DNA of 64,000 bases from UBA4421 sp002704225 (GTDB taxonomy: Bacteria; Pseudomonadota; Gammaproteobacteria; Pseudomonadales; Azotimanducaceae), in NCBI GenBank assembly GCA_902556425.1, contig CACDWG010000007.1, forward strand, positions 1 through 64,000. The letters are read 5' to 3'. The position numbers and the translations under genes were made by a program. Below the pieces are notes generated by a model that saw only the letters and a list, made by a program, of their open reading frames with translations, was not told where the DNA came from and did no database searches. Below, in pieces: positions 22,885 through 31,032 of this stretch (position 1 is its first letter; every line of letters starts with the position of its first letter).

Positions 22885-25065
22885 TTACTGAAGTAGCTGA
22901 AGGATCAACTGTGAGCTCGCGTTTGCCTGAGCCAACATGCCAACGCCTGCTGACTTGAGCACTTGAGCCTTAGCCAACTTGGCAGATTCCCCTGCAAAGT
23001 CTGCGTCCTCAAGTCTGGAGCGTGCTCCCTCTGTCTTCTCTGAGATGTTCATCAGATTTGAGACGGTGTGATCCAAACGGTTTTCAACCGCACCCAAGGA
23101 GGAGCGCATTGACGAGATTTTCTCGATCGCTCCATCGAGCACTGCCAGGGCCGAACTTGCTCCAGCTTGCGACCGCAAGTTGATGCTTGATACCGCAATA
23201 AGTGCTCCACTCTGCGTCGTGAAGTAGTTGTCGTTGGCAATCGAGCCTGTTGCAGTGAGTGGATCCGTTACAACACCGCTTTCTTCAGCGCTCTGTGTTA
23301 CCGAGAAACTCTTGCTAGAAGACAACGACATTGTGCCTTGAATGGTCGCAGCATCATTGCTTGAGTTACCGGCAGCCATAGCCACGTCGAACAAGTTGAG
23401 ATCCCCGTCGTTCACATCTACCACGGTGACGTCTGCGCCGCCTGTCACTGACAATGTCCACTCACCGAAATCCGCCGAGCCATGAATGTGCATTGTTGTA
23501 GCAGTAGTTTTGTCAGCGTACGCTGACCAGCCGCTCAGACCGGACACGTTATTGATCGCTGTTGTGAATGCGGTCGCGTTTGCCGCCGCATCTGCACCGC
23601 CAGTGACCGAGAACGCATAGGTGGCTCCTGTCGTGTCGTTGGTAATTGTATAAGCTCTCGCTACTCCGTCACCTGGCTGATGGGCCGTGACGATTTCGAT
23701 GTGCTTTCCAACACCGTCAAAGGTTTGCAGGGCAGTTGATGCGGAGATGTCCGTACCAGAATAAATATCAAACGCGCCAAATGCTTCCGTTGCCGTAACT
23801 TTAACGTCTGTTGAGTTGTTAGTCTGGCCCGTGGTGTCCGAGGCATCCTCCACATGGAAACCGGAAACACCTGTTATGTTGTTCAGAGCGGTTTGAATGT
23901 TCGCAGCCGTTGGCTCACCTGTCGTTGTGGCAGACAAACTAAACGTGTAAGTCTGAGCCGTGCTTCTCTGCACCAAAGTGTACGTGGTTGCGTTCAACGC
24001 ACCGAGCTGACCACCCGCACTAGCGGCCGTGTCGGCTTTAGCACGATGCCAATACTTAGACGGAATCGACGATTCGCCATCGTGACCCAGCGTCTGTACC
24101 CGAAGCGCCGTGTTTGTGCTTTCGTTTTCAACCTGGATGTCAGACCCATCGACAGAATAAAGGCGTATCTTGTTATCGTCGGTTGCCTGAGCAGTTACAC
24201 CAGTCGCGCCGGAAATCGCATTGATTTTGCTAACCGCATCCGCAACATTTGAATTGCTGATTGTGAAATTGCCAGTAGTCTTGTTTTGCACTCGGATGCT
24301 GTATGACTGATCAGTCGCGTATTCGCTGTAAAGCAGTCCATAAGTCTTCGCCTCTGCCTTAACGCCGGTCTCACCGCTGACAGCGTTGATTTTAGCGGCT
24401 ACAGCCTTCGCACTGTCCTCTGCGACAACGTCAATCGTCTTAGAAACGGAGTCTCCATTGATGATGATATCGTCAGCCGCGTCGGTTAGGTTGTCGTAGT
24501 CTCCAGCGCCATTGTTTAATTGCGCTTCGATGCGATCGCCGACTACTTTGTAGGAACCCAAAACGTTGGCAGCTACCGAATCTACAGACATAGTAATCGA
24601 CTCACCTGAATGGTAGCCAACCTGTAACTGCTTTGATGCGAAGGAGCCATCGAGCACGGTTTGCCCGTTGTAACGGGTATCGGTGGACACTCGAGTGATT
24701 TCTGCAGTGAGAAGATCGACCTCTTCTTGTATAGCAACACGATCGACGTCGGTGTTGGTGTCATTGGACGCCTGCACAGAAAGCTCTCGCAGTCGCTGAA
24801 GCATATCAGAGACTTCCACAAGGGCGCCTTCAATAGACTTTGTCATGGCGATACCATCGTTCGCGTTTTTGACAGCCATGTTTAAGCCATTTATCTGGCC
24901 AGTCATGCGCTGAGCGATCGCCAGGCCTGCAGCGTCATCAGAGGCGCTGTTGATTTTGCTGCCCGTAGACAGCCGAGTCATAGCCTCGTTCTGCAGTAAA
25001 TTAGCAGAAGCAAGAGCCCGCTGAGCAGTCAATGAGCTGACATTGGTGTTTACAACTAAAGACAT
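22885..25065 (-). CDS. Flagellin D (726 aa)
   Basis: Largest of the four flagellins. Conserved ends: MSLVVNTNVSSLTAQRALAS, then GSKINSASDDAAGLAIAQRM, and C-terminal DADFAGESAKLAKAQVLKSA. The central domain of about 430 residues has two hook-IN-like motifs (VAAKINAVSGETGVKAEA; DAVSKINAISGATGVTAQA), like flagellin A, plus Thr/Asp-rich repeats. AGGAGA ribosome site. A sigma-28 promoter lies at 25150-25176, but no operator occurs at the +14 position used by A, B and C; instead two operators lie upstream. This suggests different timing or sign of control. Confidence 0.96.
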   Translation of the reverse strand: MSLVVNTNVSSLTAQRALASANLLQNEAMTRLSTGSKINSASDDAAGLAIAQRMTGQINGLNMAVKNANDGIAMTKSIEGALVEVSDMLQRLRELSVQASNDTNTDVDRVAIQEEVDLLTAEITRVSTDTRYNGQTVLDGSFASKQLQVGYHSGESITMSVDSVAANVLGSYKVVGDRIEAQLNNGAGDYDNLTDAADDIIINGDSVSKTIDVVAEDSAKAVAAKINAVSGETGVKAEAKTYGLLYSEYATDQSYSIRVQNKTTGNFTISNSNVADAVSKINAISGATGVTAQATDDNKIRLYSVDGSDIQVENESTNTALRVQTLGHDGESSIPSKYWHRAKADTAASAGGQLGALNATTYTLVQRSTAQTYTFSLSATTTGEPTAANIQTALNNITGVSGFHVEDASDTTGQTNNSTDVKVTATEAFGAFDIYSGTDISASTALQTFDGVGKHIEIVTAHQPGDGVARAYTITNDTTGATYAFSVTGGADAAANATAFTTAINNVSGLSGWSAYADKTTATTMHIHGSADFGEWTLSVTGGADVTVVDVNDGDLNLFDVAMAAGNSSNDAATIQGTMSLSSSKSFSVTQSAEESGVVTDPLTATGSIANDNYFTTQSGALIAVSSINLRSQAGASSALAVLDGAIEKISSMRSSLGAVENRLDHTVSNLMNISEKTEGARSRLEDADFAGESAKLAKAQVLKSAGVGMLAQANASSQLILQLLQ

Positions 25066-25149
25066 AAGTCTTCTCCTAGTTTCAAAGTTTTTGTTGCGTC
25101 GGCGGGGCTCTTGAGAACCAGCCGCTAATCGCTTCTTGCGACAGAAAGT

Positions 25150-25176
25150 AAGTCGGGCTGCGGATTCTCTTCTTTA
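25150..25176 (-). promoter_or_regulatory. Sigma-28 promoter of flagellin D
   Basis: Minus strand: TAAAGAAG, 11 nt, CCCGACTT. The -35 equals that of the FliS-like gene. The predicted start is near 25143, giving a leader of about 78 nt. Confidence 0.65.
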
Positions 25177-25215
25177 GGGCGCTAAAAATCACCACGAATA
25201 AAAACCGTTTTTATG

Positions 25216-25271
25216 TGGCAGTGTTCTGCCGAAGAGGGGCGTGTGCTCACTCAAAAGCGGCAACCGACAGC
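25216..25271. promoter_or_regulatory. Two upstream operators of flagellin D
   Basis: GGCAGTGTTCTGCC (25216-25229) and GGCAACCGACAGCC (25258-25271). Centres are 42 bp apart, about four helical turns. Both keep GGC-N8-GCC; the second is degenerate on one side. Further GGCAA half-sites follow near 25310 and 25379. Confidence 0.5.
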
Positions 25272-25669
25272 CGAAAAAACAGCGAAAATCTTAGAAAAAG
25301 AGCCGAAAGCGGCAATATGGCCTGTTTAAAAAATTTTAACTTTTTTTTATTTGTTGGTTTCTCTCGTAGCCTCGGCCGGCAATTGTTTTCCGTTGATAAT
25401 AGGAGTGTTGCCGGTCAGCGGATTAAAGTTGCCGCCACAAAAGCTCCGAATGTTCGGAGTGTCGCTGCAGCGACCGCAGTTCACTGCATTTGTGATGTTA
25501 GAGCGGCGGAGAGCCTTAAGGAGTTGGGGGCGGGAGTTTTCGCGGGCGGCTAGGATAGAAAAGAGGTCGACCAGATAGCCTCCGAGCTCGGGTTGTGACT
25601 CCGCAAGTGAAGATAAGTGGGCAAGCCAGAACTGATACTTCCAAGTGCGCCCTCAAGAAGCGAGGCAGG
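25272..25669. other. Intergenic region with a palindrome cluster
   Basis: The gap 25066-25669 upstream of flagellin D holds no convincing gene. Beyond the promoter and operators it carries two adjacent palindromes: CTCCGAA/TTCGGAG (25444-25459) and GTCGCTGCAGCGAC (25461-25474). On the minus strand the first is followed by CTTTTG and could end the fliD transcript. The second is a perfect 14-bp palindrome of unknown role. Confidence 0.4.
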
Positions 25670-25957
25670 CTAGTCTGTTTCGAGGGCGTCTTCGCTCGGC
25701 GAAAGTGTTTTGTGTTCACGCTTTCGTTCTAGAAGTCGAGCCACAGCTTTTCGGTCTTTGCGGTATTCAATAATGCGCCAGCCAAGGACGATAACTAACG
25801 CCAGCAGGATCCCCTGAGCCACAATTTCGTGGAGTGGTATTTCTGGTGGTTGCATCTCGGTTTGAGTGCCCATTAACAGTACCAATGGAACTGCGAACAG
25901 AAGAAACCATCGAATGCGAATACAGACCGTGCAAACGGGTTTTGGAGATTGAGCCAT
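25670..25957 (-). CDS. Small two-helix membrane protein with CxxC, unknown
   Basis: A 95-aa protein, not recognised. Visible: an N-terminal CTVC motif (residues 9-12), a first hydrophobic helix (about 17-30), a second helix (about 45-63) and a basic C-terminal tail (RKDRKAVARLLERKREHK) expected in the cytoplasm. It starts 39 nt after fliD on the same strand and is probably co-transcribed from the fliD promoter. The ribosome site is weak, so expression is less certain than for its neighbours. Confidence 0.6.
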   Translation of the reverse strand: MAQSPKPVCTVCIRIRWFLLFAVPLVLLMGTQTEMQPPEIPLHEIVAQGILLALVIVLGWRIIEYRKDRKAVARLLERKREHKTLSPSEDALETD

Positions 25958-25996
25958 GACGTACTTGCCGTGCAGTCCGGTAGTCCTAGGAGCTTA

Positions 25997-27373
25997 TTAG
26001 TCCTTGTTGGAGAATGGTAGGTTAGCGAAGCTATCTTCCATGCTGTCTTTGGTGCTGTTCATCTGGTCTATGATCTGCTGCATCGCGAGGAATTGCCTAT
26101 TGTAACGTTCCTCTACCCTTTCCATTCGGGCCTCAAGTTCCGTTAACTCCTCTTGCCTAACTGCATTTGAGTCCGCGAGCACCTTTTGTTGCGTAATCAA
26201 ATAGCCATTGCTTGCCGTCACATCAGAAATAATGCGGTTGATATCTCCGGCAAGTCCAGCGGCGTCTGAGCTGGAAGTCGATTGGTCGTCGGTATCGGCC
26301 GAAAACATTCGAATAACATCGGCGTAGTTTTTTGACAACGCACTATCAAGCTTTGTGTCGCTAATCTCGAGCTCACCAGATCTGCTAACGCTAATGCCCA
26401 TATCAGAAAGGCTAGTAATGCTCGTTCCTGCGGAGGAAGATGTTCCGAGAACCGTCGACCTCAATCTGGATGTCAAAGATCTAAAAATGCTATCGCCAGC
26501 GAGCTCTCCGCCAGTAGTCGAATTCGCCAGATCCTTTAACTGTCGATGCGCATCGTTGTACAGCGTCACGAAATCAACAATATTAGATCGGACCCCTTCA
26601 TTATCCTGGCTGATATTTAAGTTTGCTGTTCCGGTCGTTGCCGTGTTCAGCGTCAAAGACACACCGGTTAAGACATCATCGATAACGTTTGAAGATCGCG
26701 TAAAGTCGATTCCGTTAACGTTCAGCTGCGCGTCTGCCGCGGATTGGACGCTTGAAAAGCTTATGGACGAGTCGCTGGAGGTTAGCGAGAAAGCCTTTTC
26801 GGCGCCCGTTTCACCAATAAGTTGTATTCTGTAACGGTTCCCTGATGCGCCGGTGTCCACGATTTCAGCAGTGACGCCTAGATTGGCGCTATTGATTGCA
26901 CTGACTGTACCCTGAAGGCTCGCGTCAGAAACGGTGATATTTGTCGTGGTGGTGGACGAGCTCCCAGAGGTTAAAGATAGCGTGATAGAGCTTGAATTGA
27001 ACTTAGCTGTTTCCGAAGCGAATGCATTAGAAACGCTGCGTTGTTCTTTGGCGACTTGACTAACAGTTATGTTGTTTGATCCCGCACGAGCAGACGTCGT
27101 TGAAGTCGCGGTAAAAGCTGATGTTTGGCTATTACTGACCGCGAATGTTTTAAAATCTTTGGCATCATTCAAACGAGACGCGGCATCCTTCACGACGTTA
27201 AGAATTGATACTGCCTGACCAAGGCCGCTAATTTTCGCCTCTGATTCGGCAATTTTCGAATTAATGCGAGATTCCTGCGGAACTTTTTCCGCGTTCACTA
27301 ACGCCTCCACGATTTTTTTCGTGTCGAAACCGGCTCCTGCGCCGAGGGCTTGAACGTAGTCAATGCTGGCCAT
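25997..27373 (-). CDS. fliD: FliD, filament cap protein (HAP2)
   Basis: Caps the growing filament and folds incoming flagellin. At 458 aa it is typical in length. The N-terminal domain (LGAGAGFDTKKIVEALVNAE, then coiled-coil KIAESEAKISGLGQAVS) and C-terminal coiled coil (ELEARMERVEERYNRQFLAM) are conserved. It has its own sigma-28-like promoter. Unusually, the four-flagellin block separates it from flaG and fliS, which in many polar flagellates are directly adjacent (flaG-fliD-fliS). Confidence 0.95.
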   Translation of the reverse strand: MASIDYVQALGAGAGFDTKKIVEALVNAEKVPQESRINSKIAESEAKISGLGQAVSILNVVKDAASRLNDAKDFKTFAVSNSQTSAFTATSTTSARAGSNNITVSQVAKEQRSVSNAFASETAKFNSSSITLSLTSGSSSTTTTNITVSDASLQGTVSAINSANLGVTAEIVDTGASGNRYRIQLIGETGAEKAFSLTSSDSSISFSSVQSAADAQLNVNGIDFTRSSNVIDDVLTGVSLTLNTATTGTANLNISQDNEGVRSNIVDFVTLYNDAHRQLKDLANSTTGGELAGDSIFRSLTSRLRSTVLGTSSSAGTSITSLSDMGISVSRSGELEISDTKLDSALSKNYADVIRMFSADTDDQSTSSSDAAGLAGDINRIISDVTASNGYLITQQKVLADSNAVRQEELTELEARMERVEERYNRQFLAMQQIIDQMNSTKDSMEDSFANLPFSNKD

Positions 27374-27414
27374 ATCGCACTATCTTTTGTAGAAAAGTCT
27401 TTTTCTCATCGAGT

Positions 27415-27441
27415 CAATCGGTCGAACCGGGAAAATCTTGA
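27415..27441 (-). promoter_or_regulatory. Sigma-28 promoter of fliD
   Basis: Minus strand: TCAAGATT, 11 nt, ACCGATTG. The -10 equals that of the stator operon. The -35 has two mismatches to TAAAGTTT. The predicted start is near 27408. Confidence 0.6.
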
Positions 27442-27804
27442 GCTTTCGATGACAATAGTTTGTTAAAAGGTTGCTGCACACATCTTGCGCCGCCTGAGCA
27501 ATTAGTCAAATCCAGACTTTGCACCGGTGACCCGTTTGCGGCAAAGGTTTCATCGCAAAAGCATAAGCAATATGCATGCCAAGCTGGTATCTGCCAGTTT
27601 TTCGTTATCTTCCCGGTTTACTGTGCGTTTTGGGGTGCTTGTACAAGCGAATTGGGGTTTGAGTTCCTGAGTAGCATGCCCTGACGCGGCACCGATGTGC
27701 CGATCAATCGCTTTAGTGGCAGCTCATTGCCCTCGCCAAGCTGATGTCGCCAAGCGAAATTCGTTGCGCTAAAGTTGACGGACTGAGTATTACGGTTCTT
27801 CCTA
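27442..27804. other. Intergenic region between divergent fliD and flrA-like genes
   Basis: Contains a single GGCAA half-site near 27540 but no full operator, no clear sigma-54 or sigma-70 promoter and no convincing gene. A TGGCAG-N4-TTGC sequence near 27717 resembles a sigma-54 site but is one base too short. No remnant of an N-terminal regulator domain was seen in the frame of the downstream gene, which is closed by a TGA at 27784. Confidence 0.45.
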
Positions 27805-28902
27805 GTGACACAGGCCATTGTCGGAGAAAGTGCGCATACGCGGCAGCTGCTACAGCTGATCCGTTCCATTGCCCCTACAGCGGCAAGTGTGCTGATCAAT
27901 GGCGAAAGTGGCGCGGGTAAGGAGCTCGTTGCGCAAGCGGTTCACGATCAGTCTGATCGATCGGATCGTCCCTTCGTTGCTGTGAATTGCGGCGCTATTC
28001 CTGCGGAGCTCATGGAAAGCGAACTGTTCGGGCACAAAAAAGGTGCCTTCACGGGTGCGATTGCCGATCACATAGGCAAGGTGGCTGTGGCCGACGGCGG
28101 TACGCTGTTTCTAGACGAGATTGGCGACATGCCCATGAACATGCAGGTCAAACTGTTGCGAGTTCTGCAGGAAAAAGTAGTTTTGCCCGTCGGATCGAAC
28201 CAACCCCAAAGTGTCGATATTCGGGTCGTTGCCGCCACCCACCGTGTGTTGGAGGACGAAATTAAGGCCGGAAGATTTCGTGCTGATTTGTATTATCGGC
28301 TAAACGTCGTGCCATTGCAGGTGCAACCTCTGCGCAGTCGGCGCGATGAACTACCGGCCCTTATCCGGCACTTTGCCAAGCTCTTTGCCGTTCAGAACAC
28401 TACGGCGATTGCTTTCACTGATGGCTTTTTGGAGGTCATGCAGCGTTACGACTGGCCCGGAAACGTCCGTGAATTATCCAATATGGTTCATCGTTTATCG
28501 GTGCTTTACCCTGGCCAGACGCTGCATATGAATCATGTGGCTCCGTCTATGTTGCCCGTGGGCATGGCCGAGCTCGTTATAGAAAAGACCGACAGTGATC
28601 AGGGTTCGTTGTTTGACTTGATGATGCAGGAGGATGGGGCCGCAGCTGACGGTGGAGCTGAGTTAGCCGAGGAGGAAAACGATGTCGAGTCCATTGTCAT
28701 GCACGCACAAGGTTTCGAGGATTTCCGTCAGCGCGGACAATCGTTAAAGGGCATGCTCAGTGATATTGAACAGGATCTCATCGAGCGGGCCCTGCGTGAG
28801 ACTGATGGAAATGTCTCCCGCTGCGCAAAACTTTTGCGGATGCAGCGAACAACGCTTATTGAGCGAATCAAGAAATACAAGCTGAATATGCACGCTGCCT
28901 AG
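27805..28902 (+). CDS. flrA: FlrA/FleQ-like sigma-54 activator lacking the N-terminal domain
   Basis: Putative master activator of the flagellar cascade, 365 aa from a GTG start. AAA+ domain: Walker A GESGAGKE (residues 33-40), GAFTGA loop for sigma-54 contact (80-85), Walker B GGTLFLDEIGD (98-108). The Fis-type HTH (DGNVSRCAKLLRMQRTTLIE) ends like FleQ/FlrA. FleQ and FlrA are about 490 aa; here the roughly 140-residue N-terminal domain is absent, because an in-frame TGA lies 21 nt before the GTG. The LFRS c-di-GMP motif of FleQ, just before the AAA+ core, is not visible. The next gene, flrC-like, has a sigma-54 promoter this protein may drive. Confidence 0.85.
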   Translation: MTQAIVGESAHTRQLLQLIRSIAPTAASVLINGESGAGKELVAQAVHDQSDRSDRPFVAVNCGAIPAELMESELFGHKKGAFTGAIADHIGKVAVADGGTLFLDEIGDMPMNMQVKLLRVLQEKVVLPVGSNQPQSVDIRVVAATHRVLEDEIKAGRFRADLYYRLNVVPLQVQPLRSRRDELPALIRHFAKLFAVQNTTAIAFTDGFLEVMQRYDWPGNVRELSNMVHRLSVLYPGQTLHMNHVAPSMLPVGMAELVIEKTDSDQGSLFDLMMQEDGAAADGGAELAEEENDVESIVMHAQGFEDFRQRGQSLKGMLSDIEQDLIERALRETDGNVSRCAKLLRMQRTTLIERIKKYKLNMHAA

Positions 28903-29018
28903 CCACGTTTTCTTACTCGAGCGCTGACTGCGCTAAACGCACTGCTGTTTCAACAAACCCACGCTGTCAAAAATACGACAACGCTGGCCGCCTCACCGGC
29001 AACCCTTGGACGCTGGGG

Positions 29019-29034
29019 TGGCAAAAAACCGCCA
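29019..29034. promoter_or_regulatory. Enhancer-like site upstream of the flrC sigma-54 promoter
   Basis: TGGCAAAAAACCGCCA (GGC-N8-GCC). Its centre is 46.5 bp upstream of the first base of TGGCAC (29073), exactly the spacing of the related site at fliP. Probably bound by the upstream activator; FlrA is the best candidate. Confidence 0.6.
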
Positions 29035-29072
29035 TGCCGACCTAACCCGTTGTTTTATATGCAAATAAAATC

Positions 29073-29087
29073 TGGCACGCCTTTTGC
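29073..29087 (+). promoter_or_regulatory. Sigma-54 promoter of the flrC-like gene
   Basis: TGGCAC-GCCTT-TTGC, a perfect match to the -24/-12 consensus. The start is expected near 29098. It drives flrC and probably fliE onward, as the following genes are closely packed. Confidence 0.88.
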
Positions 29088-29118
29088 TTTCTAGTCTGCA
29101 TCAAAGAACTAATGCGAT

Positions 29119-30615
29119 GTGAAGACTATGTATCAAGAACACCCGATAGACCTGATTTGGGATGAATCCTCGCCAATGGACGCCAATGTTATGGGGATTT
29201 TGACCCGAGCAGGATTCAGTCCTCGGTCAATGGGGGCCGCCGCAGTCGCTCAATACGTAGAGAGTAATGGCTTCGGTCCATGTGTGTTGTGTATGCACCG
29301 TCGCGAACTACCAGACATCCAAATGATTCGAACACTCAAGCAGCACTACGGAGCGAAGATTTACTTGGTTCTTCGGGTGGATCCATCGGACCTAGAAAGC
29401 ACTGTAGAAGCAATCAAGTGTGGGGTCGATGATGTTATTGCAGACGGATCAGATCAGCAGGCCAAGTGGGAAAAAATCGCCGGGTTGGCCAAATTGCGCT
29501 TACTGAAGAACGATTCTTACGTTTTTGTAGATGAAACCAGTCAGCATTTGCTGGCATTGGTCGAGCGAGTCGGAGCGGCAGAGGTCACCGCGCTGATGTA
29601 TGGACCCACGGGTTCGGGCAAGGAGGTCTTGGCCCGGTTGACACATGATTTTTCACCCCGCCGAGATGGCCCCTTTGTGCCGGTGAACTGCGCTGCGTTA
29701 CCCGAGGCCTTGGCCGAAAGCTTGCTGTTCGGTCACGCCAAGGGAGCTTTTACCGGCGCGACTCGTAGCACCGAAGGATTTTTTACTCAGGCCCAGGGCG
29801 GCACTTTGTTTCTTGACGAAATTGGCGAGCTCACGCTGCCGTTACAGGCAAAACTGCTTCGGGCCATTCAGGAAAAGGAAGTGCTGCCGGTCGGTAGCTC
29901 AGAAACGCAGCGAGTCGACGTGCGGATTGTTGCAGCAACGAATCGAGATTTGCGCGCAGGCATTCGTGCCGGCTATTTCCGAGAGGATCTTTACTTCAGG
30001 GTAAGCACCTTTCGTATCAATGTACCGGGGTTATCTGCCCGGCTGGACGATATCCTGCCCCTGGCAAATTATTTCTTGGTCAAGCACGGTCGCGAAGACC
30101 GAGTGCTCCAGTTGTCGCCTGAAGCAGCGGCGAAGCTTCTGGCTTACACCTGGCCGGGTAACGTTCGTGAGCTTGAAAACGTCGTTCAGCGGGCCATCGT
30201 ATTGAGTAATGACGGCGTTATTGCGGGCAATCACTTGGTGTTCGACGAACCTGCAGATCACGAACTGTATGCTCGGGAGCCCGTGCCAATGGACAACGTT
30301 CATGCCTTTGAGCCGGGCAGCGTTCAGCGTGAGCGCTGGCGTGATGCTCAGGGTGCACCGACGAATCCGTTCTCAGCGCATTTGGGCGCTCCAACTGCCT
30401 TTGAAGAGTCTGCGGAAGAAGGAAGCGACAACTCCTCAGGTCTTCAGGGCGCAATGGATGCCAACGAATTCCGCATCATCGTCGACACCATTAAGAATAC
30501 GCGTACACGGCAAGAGGCAGCAGATATGCTGGGCATCAGCCAGCGTACCCTGCGATACAAGATTGCGCGCATGCGCGAACGCGGTATTCAGATTCCAAAG
30601 CGACGCTCGGCCTAA
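29119..30615 (+). CDS. flrC: FlrC/FleR-like sigma-54 activator with degenerate receiver domain
   Basis: Second-tier activator, 498 aa from GTG 29119 (ATG 29128 is an alternative). Residues about 10-110 have receiver-like patterning, but where the phospho-acceptor Asp should follow strand 3 the sequence reads CVLCMHRRELPD, with no Asp at the end of the strand. AAA+ domain: Walker A GPTGSGKE (162-169), GAFTGA (209-214), Walker B GGTLFLDEIGE. C-terminal Fis HTH: RQEAADMLGISQRTLRYKIA. In vibrios and pseudomonads a histidine kinase gene (flrB/fleS) precedes flrC; none is present here, consistent with phosphorylation-independent activity (inference). fliE follows after 3 nt. Confidence 0.88.
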   Translation: MKTMYQEHPIDLIWDESSPMDANVMGILTRAGFSPRSMGAAAVAQYVESNGFGPCVLCMHRRELPDIQMIRTLKQHYGAKIYLVLRVDPSDLESTVEAIKCGVDDVIADGSDQQAKWEKIAGLAKLRLLKNDSYVFVDETSQHLLALVERVGAAEVTALMYGPTGSGKEVLARLTHDFSPRRDGPFVPVNCAALPEALAESLLFGHAKGAFTGATRSTEGFFTQAQGGTLFLDEIGELTLPLQAKLLRAIQEKEVLPVGSSETQRVDVRIVAATNRDLRAGIRAGYFREDLYFRVSTFRINVPGLSARLDDILPLANYFLVKHGREDRVLQLSPEAAAKLLAYTWPGNVRELENVVQRAIVLSNDGVIAGNHLVFDEPADHELYAREPVPMDNVHAFEPGSVQRERWRDAQGAPTNPFSAHLGAPTAFEESAEEGSDNSSGLQGAMDANEFRIIVDTIKNTRTRQEAADMLGISQRTLRYKIARMRERGIQIPKRRSA

Positions 30616-30618
30616 ATC

Positions 30619-30990
30619 ATGAGCAGTGTAAATACTCACTATCAAAATCAGGTGGCCGATTTATTGGGGCAGATTCGGGCGCATCAAGGCGAGCCGAGCA
30701 ATCGGGCGGACCTGATTCGCAGCGATACCCCGGGCGTTGGTGGTATCGGTCACGTCAATGAACCGGGCAGGGGGAACTTTGCCACGTACATGGCCGATGC
30801 TTTTAACGGTGTGAACGACACCCAACAAGCTAGCGCCGAGCTAAAGAACGCTTATGAGCGCGGTGAAGACGTTCCCCTCACCGATGTCGTACTTTCCATG
30901 CAAAAGGCATCCATCGGTTTTGAAGCGACGCTGCAGGTACGAAACAAACTCATTCGTGCATACGAAGACATTATGAACATGCCGGTCTAA
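30619..30990 (+). CDS. fliE: FliE, basal-body adaptor
   Basis: Links the MS ring to the proximal rod. 123 aa, with conserved C-terminal motifs LKNAYERGEDVPLTDVVLSM and QKASIGFEATLQVRNKLIRA. The N-terminal 50 residues are less conserved. It starts 3 nt after flrC, which ties basal-body synthesis to the activator gene and its sigma-54 promoter. fliF follows after 42 nt. Confidence 0.95.
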   Translation: MSSVNTHYQNQVADLLGQIRAHQGEPSNRADLIRSDTPGVGGIGHVNEPGRGNFATYMADAFNGVNDTQQASAELKNAYERGEDVPLTDVVLSMQKASIGFEATLQVRNKLIRAYEDIMNMPV

Positions 30991-31032
30991 CGATGGCTGT
31001 TGACACTGTGAACGCGGACTAAAGAGAACCCC

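Noticed and set aside
25215..25553. A 112-codon open frame on the + strand upstream of flagellin D
   Set aside because: It runs across the flagellin D operators and palindromes, has no ribosome site, an odd composition and no recognisable motif; regulatory DNA explains the region better.
27715..27730. Sigma-54-like sequence upstream of the flrA-like gene
   Set aside because: The spacing between TGGCA and TTGC is one base short, which is not tolerated well by sigma-54.
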